Below are positions 15,670 through 20,834 of a stretch of DNA of 20,834 nucleotides, one piece after another. The stretch covers positions 1 through 20,834 of the forward strand of contig CAZARI010000046.1 of NCBI GenBank assembly GCA_964487545.1. Direction: 5' to 3'. Below the pieces are notes generated by a model, which made no database searches, was not told where the DNA came from, and saw nothing but the letters and a program-made list of their open reading frames with translations. This DNA comes from SKUL01 sp964487545. Its GTDB lineage: Bacteria > Bacteroidota > Bacteroidia > Flavobacteriales_D > SKUL01. The first letter of the stretch is position 1. Each line of letters starts with the position of its first letter. A program made the translations under genes and the position numbers.

Positions 15670-18486
15670 TTATCGGCTCAAATACAAATTCCTTTCGGCA
15701 TGAATTTTCAAAAAGAACGGATCGCGGAGGGAGTCGATAAACTGAATGGCCTCGCCGGTAGATTTCATTTCGGGACCGAGTTCTTTGTTCACATTCGGAA
15801 ATTTATCAAACGAAAACACCGGAATTTTTATCGCATAACCTTTTCGTTTTGGATCAAACTTAAAGTCCTTCAACTTAGCTTCACCAAGCATTATTTTGGT
15901 GGCGTAGTTTACATAAGGTTCGTCATAAGCCTTGGCAATGAACGGCACCGTTCGAGAGGCGCGCGGGTTGGCTTCAATCACATAAACCAAGTCGTCTTTT
16001 ACGGCAAACTGAATGTTGATCAATCCAACTGTATTTAGTTCCATCGCAATTTTGCGTGTAATGTCATCGATTTGCTGCATTACCAAGTCGCCGAGATTGT
16101 ATGGTGGCAGCACCGCATACGAATCACCGGAGTGAATACCCGCCGGTTCGATGTGCTGCATAATTCCAATAATGTACACCTCTTCGCCGTCGCAAATGGC
16201 ATCGGCTTCGGCTTCAATGGCTCCCTCGAGAAAATGGTCGAGCAAAATTTTGTTGTTCGGCATATCGCGCAGAATGTCCACCACGTGATGTTCCAGCTCC
16301 TCCTTATTAATAACAATTTTCATCTTTTGACCGCCAAGCACATACGACGGACGTACCAACAGCGGAAAACCGAGCTCTTCGCTCAATTCCAGGGCTTGCT
16401 CTGCACTTTCCACCACCCCAAATTTCGGATAGGGAATTCCGTTGGCCTTGAGCACATTCGAAAAGCTGCCGCGGTCTTCGGCCAAATCGAGCGCCTCATA
16501 GCTGGTTCCTAGTATTTTAATACCATAACGCTCCAGTTTTTCAGCCAGTTTCAAAGCCGTTTGCCCTCCCAATTGAACAATCACTCCTTCGGGCTTTTCG
16601 TGCAAAATAATATCGTAAATGTGCTCCCAAAAAACCGGTTCGAAGTAGAGTTTATCCGAAGTGTCGAAATCCGTTGAAACCGTTTCGGGGTTGCAGTTGA
16701 TCATGATGGTTTCGTAGCCACTCTCCTTAGCAGCCAGCACGCCGTGCACACAGCAATAATCGAACTCAATTCCCTGCCCGATGCGATTGGGACCCGAGCC
16801 CAGCACAATCACCTTTTTGCGATCGCTCACCACCGACTCGTTTTCTTCGTCAAAAGTAGAATAGTAGTACGGTGTATGGGCCTCAAACTCTGCCGCGCAG
16901 GTGTCTACCAGTTTATACACGCGGTTGATGTGCATCTCCTGTCGCTTCTTAAACACCTGGCTTTCCAGGCAGCGCAACAGGTGAGCAATCTGGCGGTCGG
17001 CATAGCCTTTTTGCTTGGCCTCGAACAACAGATCACGCGGAATATCCTCAAGCGTATAATTCTGAATTTCGCGCTCGAGCAGGACCAGTTCTTCGATTTC
17101 CCGCAAAAACCACTTATCGATTTTGGTCTTTTCAACGATGGTTTTCATCGGAATGCCCAGCTTAATGGCATCGTGAATATGAAATAAACGATTCCAACTC
17201 GGGTGACTTAAGCTGTGTAGAATTTCGTGTTGATCAGTCAATTCCTTTCCATCTGCACCGAGTCCGTTTCTGCTGATTTCGAGCGATTGACAGGCTTTTT
17301 GCAGCGCCTCCTGAAAAGTTCGTCCGATGGCCATTACCTCTCCCACCGATTTCATTTGCAGCCCCAGTTCGCCGTCGGCACCTTTAAATTTATTGAAATC
17401 CCAACGCGGAATTTTGACGATCACATAATCGAGCGTAGGTTCGAAAAACGCCGAAGTTGTTTTGGTAATTTGATTTTTGAGTTCGTCGAGGTGATAGCCG
17501 ATGGCCAATTTGGCGGCAATTTTAGCAATTGGATATCCTGTAGCCTTAGATGCCAACGCTGACGAGCGCGAAACGCGCGGGTTAATTTCGATGGCGATAA
17601 TTTCTTCGTTTTCGTCTGGACTCACTGCAAACTGCACGTTGCAACCTCCGGCAAAATCGCCGATCGCGCGCATCATCTTCATGGCCATGTTGCGCATGCG
17701 CTGGTAGGTGCCATCGCTCAGGGTCATGGCTGGGGCAACGGTTATCGAATCGCCAGTGTGCACGCCCATCGGATCCATGTTTTCGATCGAACAGATAATA
17801 ATTACGTTGTCGTTGGCATCGCGCAGCAGTTCCAATTCGTACTCTTTCCAGCCCAGCAGCGCCTTGTCAATCATCACCTCGTGAATGGGCGAAAGGTGCA
17901 GACCGCGCGTCAATAACTGGTCAAAATCTTTTTGCTCGTGCACAATAGAAGCGCCCGATCCTCCAAGCGTGTACGAAGCGCGGATACACAGCGGAAAACC
18001 GAATTCCTGCGCTACTTCTTTTCCTTCGAGGAAAGATTTGGCAGTGGCCTGCGGAGCCATTCCCACGTCGATGGTTTCCATCAATTTGCGGAATGCCTCG
18101 CGATTTTCGGTGATCTCGATGGCGTTGATGTCCACACCGATCATTCGCACGTTGTAATCGTCCCACAACCCAAGCTCCTGACATTGAATACAGAGGTTCA
18201 GCCCCGTTTGGCCGCCCATTGTTGGCAGCACTGCATCGATATCGTGATTTTTGAGAATTAGCTCGATGGACTCCGGCGTGAGCGGCTTCAGGTAAATATT
18301 GTCGGCCGTGAGTTTATCGGTCATGATCGTGGCCGGATTGGAATTGATCAGCGTAACTTCAATTCCTTCTTCACGCAGCGAGCGCGCCGCCTGCGATCCG
18401 GAATAGTCAAACTCACAAGCCTGACCGATTACAATAGGTCCACTTCCAATAATAAGCACGTGCTTAATGCTGGTATCTCTGGGCAT
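15670..18486 (-). CDS. carB: Carbamoyl-phosphate synthase large subunit
   Basis: CarB makes carbamoyl phosphate from bicarbonate, ammonia delivered by CarA, and two ATP, feeding pyrimidine and arginine synthesis. The 938 residues contain two homologous halves: GSGPIVIGQACEFDYSGS (14-31) with the first ATP-grasp ending at EINPRVSR (300-307), an oligomerisation region (about 400-550), and GSGPNRIGQGIEFDYC (563-578) with the second ATP-grasp ending in EANPRASR. E. coli CarB continues to 1073 residues with an MGS-like allosteric domain; here the protein stops after PEMKSTGEAIQF and a short tail ending RNLYLSR, so that domain is absent. I recall similar short CarB in other Flavobacteriia. carA is not in the window. 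A -7 box lies about 95 bases upstream. Confidence 0.97.
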   Translation of the reverse strand: MPRDTSIKHVLIIGSGPIVIGQACEFDYSGSQAARSLREEGIEVTLINSNPATIMTDKLTADNIYLKPLTPESIELILKNHDIDAVLPTMGGQTGLNLCIQCQELGLWDDYNVRMIGVDINAIEITENREAFRKLMETIDVGMAPQATAKSFLEGKEVAQEFGFPLCIRASYTLGGSGASIVHEQKDFDQLLTRGLHLSPIHEVMIDKALLGWKEYELELLRDANDNVIIICSIENMDPMGVHTGDSITVAPAMTLSDGTYQRMRNMAMKMMRAIGDFAGGCNVQFAVSPDENEEIIAIEINPRVSRSSALASKATGYPIAKIAAKLAIGYHLDELKNQITKTTSAFFEPTLDYVIVKIPRWDFNKFKGADGELGLQMKSVGEVMAIGRTFQEALQKACQSLEISRNGLGADGKELTDQHEILHSLSHPSWNRLFHIHDAIKLGIPMKTIVEKTKIDKWFLREIEELVLLEREIQNYTLEDIPRDLLFEAKQKGYADRQIAHLLRCLESQVFKKRQEMHINRVYKLVDTCAAEFEAHTPYYYSTFDEENESVVSDRKKVIVLGSGPNRIGQGIEFDYCCVHGVLAAKESGYETIMINCNPETVSTDFDTSDKLYFEPVFWEHIYDIILHEKPEGVIVQLGGQTALKLAEKLERYGIKILGTSYEALDLAEDRGSFSNVLKANGIPYPKFGVVESAEQALELSEELGFPLLVRPSYVLGGQKMKIVINKEELEHHVVDILRDMPNNKILLDHFLEGAIEAEADAICDGEEVYIIGIMQHIEPAGIHSGDSYAVLPPYNLGDLVMQQIDDITRKIAMELNTVGLINIQFAVKDDLVYVIEANPRASRTVPFIAKAYDEPYVNYATKIMLGEAKLKDFKFDPKRKGYAIKIPVFSFDKFPNVNKELGPEMKSTGEAIQFIDSLRDPFFLKIHAERNLYLSR

Positions 18487-18581
18487 AGCAAAAAGAAAGT
18501 TTAAAAAAGGGTGAAACTGCGGGCAATTCCCGAAATGGGTGGTAAACTGAAGGGATGTAAGGTCCGATTTCCATCGGGCTG

Positions 18582-18589
18582 CAAAGTTA
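18582..18589 (-). promoter_or_regulatory. Candidate -7 box of carB
   Basis: TAACTTTG on the minus strand is an exact TAnnTTTG match and would give a leader of about 90 bases before carB. No good -33 TTTG is visible at 19 bases. Confidence 0.4.
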
Positions 18590-18646
18590 GGCTATTTAGG
18601 CTATCAGCGCGTAGGTTTCCTGCAATTTTTGGCGGAGTTTTGAACA

Positions 18647-18678
18647 GGATGATGAGATAATTGGATGATGAGATGATT
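18647..18678. repeat. Tandem 16-base simple repeat
   Basis: Two adjacent 16-base units of GGATGATGAGATAATT type (18647-18662 and 18663-18678) differ at one base. They lie in the spacer between the carB promoter and the second dispersed-repeat copy. Confidence 0.7.
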
Positions 18679-18924
18679 TGATAATGTAGAAATTCCTCTT
18701 GCTCACTACTCCTGCTCAAAACTGATTTTGGGCGTGCCCCTGCGGGTCGGGCTTTTCAGGGCTTTGGTGCTACGCACAGTCTAACGGCTCCCTTACAATC
18801 CCTCACGCGGGTTGGCGGCTTCGGAATAAAAACGGTGAACGAGTGAACAGTGAGCGGTTTACAGGTCACGGTTCACCGGGATATGTTCACCATCTCATAT
18901 CTCCTCGTTTCTATCTTCTATCTT
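18679..18924. other. Repeat-rich intergenic spacer
   Basis: I see no gene between the tandem repeat and the end of the dimer glycosylase gene. The spacer holds dispersed-repeat copy 2, an inverted repeat GGTGAAC (18834-18840) with GTTCACC (18871-18877 and 18885-18891), and a double TTCTATC at 18909-18922. Open frames crossing it are explained by repeats. Confidence 0.5.
18726..18810 (+). repeat. Intergenic GC-rich dispersed repeat, copy 2
   Basis: Bases 18726-18753 are identical to 15287-15314. The rest diverges: a tail with GTGCTACGCAC, ACGGCTCCCTTACAATCCC and CACGCGGG replaces the one in copy 1. The right boundary is a guess. Both copies point the same way and flank the carB unit. Confidence 0.65.
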
Positions 18925-19353
18925 TCAAAGCACCTCCCACTCCTCTATCTCTCCTACCACAATGACAAACATCGGATGTGGCTCAAGATTAAACAGCTCT
19001 TTCGTTTGCTCAAATTTTTTGGCATCGCGCACTTCCAGTTTGCGCAGCAGGTGTTCTCTTTCGTACTTCATTTGCCCGGTAGTAACCGGTAATTGAACCG
19101 GCTCGAATTGCCAATTGATTTTATTCCGATCGAATCGGTAGCCGCGCGCGGTAGCTTCTTCGTGAATTGACGACAAATAGTAATGGATGGCATTCACAGG
19201 ATTGGCCGATTTTTTAAACCGCACCAATTGCGGATGATTCCGGTAGCCAATGGTATTGCCTTCGAGCACATTTTTGGCCAGCAGGCTCTCGCGCCACAAG
19301 GCCACCAAACCTTTTGTATCGAGATATTTTGGGTGGATGGACCAGAGTCTCAT
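18925..19353 (-). CDS. Pyrimidine dimer DNA glycosylase (T4 endonuclease V-like)
   Basis: The 142-residue protein belongs to the pyrimidine-dimer glycosylase family of phage T4 endonuclease V, which cuts the glycosyl bond at UV-induced cyclobutane dimers and nicks the backbone by its lyase activity. It begins MRLWSIHPKYLDTKGLVALW, followed by RE; this RE pair aligns with R22-E23 of T4, so E22 should be the catalytic glutamate. Later motifs include GYRNHPQL, YYLSSIHEEATARGY and VTTGQMKYEREHLLRKLEVRD, with segments written to 20 residues or less. The length is close to the 138 residues of T4. The ATG at 19353 is the natural start. It is a single gene, divergent from the lipoprotein gene, with a weak -7-like TATCATTG at 19386-19393. 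Confidence 0.85.
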   Translation of the reverse strand: MRLWSIHPKYLDTKGLVALWRESLLAKNVLEGNTIGYRNHPQLVRFKKSANPVNAIHYYLSSIHEEATARGYRFDRNKINWQFEPVQLPVTTGQMKYEREHLLRKLEVRDAKKFEQTKELFNLEPHPMFVIVVGEIEEWEVL

Positions 19354-19433
19354 GGAACAGGTATCAGAATTATTACCGTTTCGGACAATGATAGGAAGAG
19401 ATTCTGAATGAGATAAAGTCTACAGGTGACTTT

Positions 19434-19465
19434 TTCGAAGAATCAGATTTGAATTTATAACTTTC
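19434..19465 (+). promoter_or_regulatory. Possible promoter of the lipoprotein gene
   Basis: TAACTTTC (19458-19465) matches seven of eight bases of the -7 box, and TTCG (19434-19437) is a weak -33 at 20 bases. The leader would be about 20 bases. Confidence 0.35.
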
Positions 19466-19490
19466 CGTCGGTGAACCAATTTATCGAACC

Positions 19491-20000
19491 ATGCGAATTA
19501 TTTCGACTATAATTGTCATAATCCTTTCCTTATCAGGGTGCAACACCAAGCTGATCGTTACAAATCAAAATATTGAACAAGAACAACTTCCGGATAAAAT
19601 CTATGTGATTCCCAATGATTCTTCCCGATTTATTCCGGCAAGTATTTATCCTAATCACAAGGTAGTCGACAACTATGTAGCTAAATCGATAACAGCACTA
19701 TACCCCATTGATTCGCTTCTCTGTGCAACTTTTGAAGCAAGAAATATAAAATGTTCAATTACCGGAAAGGATGAAGCTATCCCTCTAGATGCTCCGCAAA
19801 TTGTTTATAAAGATTACTGGACCTGGGATTTTAGCGATTACATGCACATTTTAAAAATTAAAGTGTACAAAAGCAACGGCACCGAATTGATGGAAGTAGT
19901 AAGCCAGGGCAATACCTCCGGAATGCACAATTATCCACAACCCAAAAAACAGGTTCCTAAGATGGTCGATCTGATTATCAATAAGGGATTCAAAGAATAA
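19491..20000 (+). CDS. Hypothetical lipoprotein
   Basis: The 169-residue protein starts with a short signal peptide of type II: MRI, a hydrophobic stretch and the lipobox LSGC with the lipidated cysteine at C17. The mature part has a possible strand-rich region with YKDYWTWDFSDYMHILKIKVY (seen at about residues 106-126), NGTELMEVV and a basic C-terminal stretch PKKQVPKMVDLIINKGFKE. I do not recognise the family. It should be anchored in the inner or outer membrane facing the periplasm. The neighbours, a DNA glycosylase and a pseudouridine synthase, give no clue to its role. Base composition is more A/T-rich than the flanking genes, which may suggest recent acquisition or weak selection. Confidence 0.75.
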   Translation: MRIISTIIVIILSLSGCNTKLIVTNQNIEQEQLPDKIYVIPNDSSRFIPASIYPNHKVVDNYVAKSITALYPIDSLLCATFEARNIKCSITGKDEAIPLDAPQIVYKDYWTWDFSDYMHILKIKVYKSNGTELMEVVSQGNTSGMHNYPQPKKQVPKMVDLIINKGFKE

Positions 20001-20029
20001 AAATGTTCGCTTCGTTCAAGATCTTTAAC

Positions 20030-20788
20030 TCAATTCCAATTATCCTCCGCCCCGGCCGGATCGTATGTTTTGGAAGAATCAGCAAGGAGCCTGTTCAATT
20101 CAGCGAGTTCTTTTTTCGTTAAATCTCTCCACGCGCCGATCGGGATATCGAGCTTGATGTTCATGATGCGCACACGCCGGAGCTCCACGACGCGGTAATC
20201 GAGGTATTCGCACATTCTTCTGATTTGCCGGTTCAGGCCCTGGGTGAGCAGGATCCGAAATTGGCGCTCACCGGTTTTTTCTACCACGCAGGGCTTTGTC
20301 ACCGTATCGAGTATGGGAACTCCGGACGACATCTTTTGTAGGAACTCTTTTGTGACCGGGCGGTTTACGGTGACAATGTATTCTTTATCGTGGTTGTTGC
20401 GCGCGCGGAGAATCTTGTTGACGATATCGCCATCGTTGGTCAGCAGGATCAAACCTTCGCTGGGTTTATCGAGCCGCCCTATCGGAAAAATGCGGCTCGG
20501 GTAGTTGATGTAGTCGATGATGTTGTTTTTCTCTACGCGTGTATCGGTGGTGCACACAATACCTACCGGCTTGTTGAACGCAATGTACACGGGCTTTTCT
20601 TCGTTCGCTCCGATCAGTTTTCCATCCACCCGCACCTCATCACCGGGTTGTACTTTAGTTCCCATTTCCGGTACCACTCCATTGATCGTGATCCGGCCAG
20701 CTTCAATGAGTTTATCAGCTGCACGGCGCGAGCAATAGCCTGCTTCGCTGAGGTATTTGTTGATGCGCGTAGATTCAGATTCTGACAT
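20030..20788 (-). CDS. rluF: 23S rRNA pseudouridine synthase RluF
   Basis: This RsuA-family enzyme converts uridine to pseudouridine; E. coli RluF acts on U2604 of 23S rRNA and also on tRNA-Tyr. The 252 residues begin with an S4 RNA-binding domain (RINKYLSEAGYCSRRAADKL, 8-27). The catalytic domain follows, with FNKPVGIVCTT (71-81), the motif IFPIGRLDKPSEGLILLTND (100-119) holding catalytic D107, KILRARNNHDKEY, GVPILDTVTK and GLNRQIRRMCE (184-194). These follow E. coli RluF more closely than RluB or RluE. The long basic C-terminal tail of the E. coli protein is missing. It stands alone, convergent with the lipoprotein gene, separated by 29 bases. Confidence 0.92.
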   Translation of the reverse strand: MSESESTRINKYLSEAGYCSRRAADKLIEAGRITINGVVPEMGTKVQPGDEVRVDGKLIGANEEKPVYIAFNKPVGIVCTTDTRVEKNNIIDYINYPSRIFPIGRLDKPSEGLILLTNDGDIVNKILRARNNHDKEYIVTVNRPVTKEFLQKMSSGVPILDTVTKPCVVEKTGERQFRILLTQGLNRQIRRMCEYLDYRVVELRRVRIMNIKLDIPIGAWRDLTKKELAELNRLLADSSKTYDPAGAEDNWN

Positions 20789-20834
20789 GGCGCAAAGGTC
20801 AGGAATAATATTAAAAGGTGTCTCTCTTGGGTCG

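Noticed and set aside
16072..16512. 146-codon plus-strand frame
   Set aside because: Antisense to carB, whose own frame is clearly conserved; a shadow of codon bias.

Overview
The window is an ordinary chromosomal stretch of a Bacteroidota bacterium, most likely Flavobacteriia (Flavobacteriales). Four things point there: a secreted protein ending in a type A type IX secretion (T9SS) sorting domain, a bTHX-type ribosomal protein, many upstream regions carrying the Bacteroidota -7 promoter box TAnnTTTG, and a short CarB without the allosteric domain. I see no phage, plasmid, transposase, CRISPR or rRNA. No clearly undescribed defence or metabolic system stands out; the less ordinary items are listed as findings.

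Layout. 1-2073 is the 3' part of a large secreted adhesin-like gene made of HYR-like Cys-rich repeats, one of them split by a nested domain, closed by a strong terminator. 2132-2513 is a gene-poor spacer. Then come ilvE (minus) and, divergently, recQ and fmt (plus), followed by HU and a ribosomal protein bTHX with a long histone-H1-like tail (both plus). pdxH (minus) converges on bTHX, and yqgE (plus) converges on a two-gene minus-strand unit (rhomboid protease, then a class IV PLP enzyme). A tRNA with CAT anticodon lies at 10686-10759 (minus).

10970-15202 is a plus-strand block: a START-like domain protein, an LptF/LptG-family lipopolysaccharide transport permease with an enlarged central region, and two GT4 glycosyltransferases joined to the permease gene by an ATGA overlap and a 3-nt gap. 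This looks like a cell-envelope unit that makes and exports a surface glycolipid.

15203-18924 is carB (minus) with a delta-60-repeat gene remnant behind it. The carB unit lies between two same-direction copies of a GC-rich intergenic repeat (28 identical bases at 15287 and 18726). The end holds a T4 endonuclease V-like pyrimidine-dimer glycosylase (minus), a small unknown lipoprotein (plus) and the RluF-type pseudouridine synthase (minus). Housekeeping roles therefore dominate: amino-acid, pyrimidine and B6 metabolism, translation initiation, ribosome modification, DNA repair and envelope assembly.
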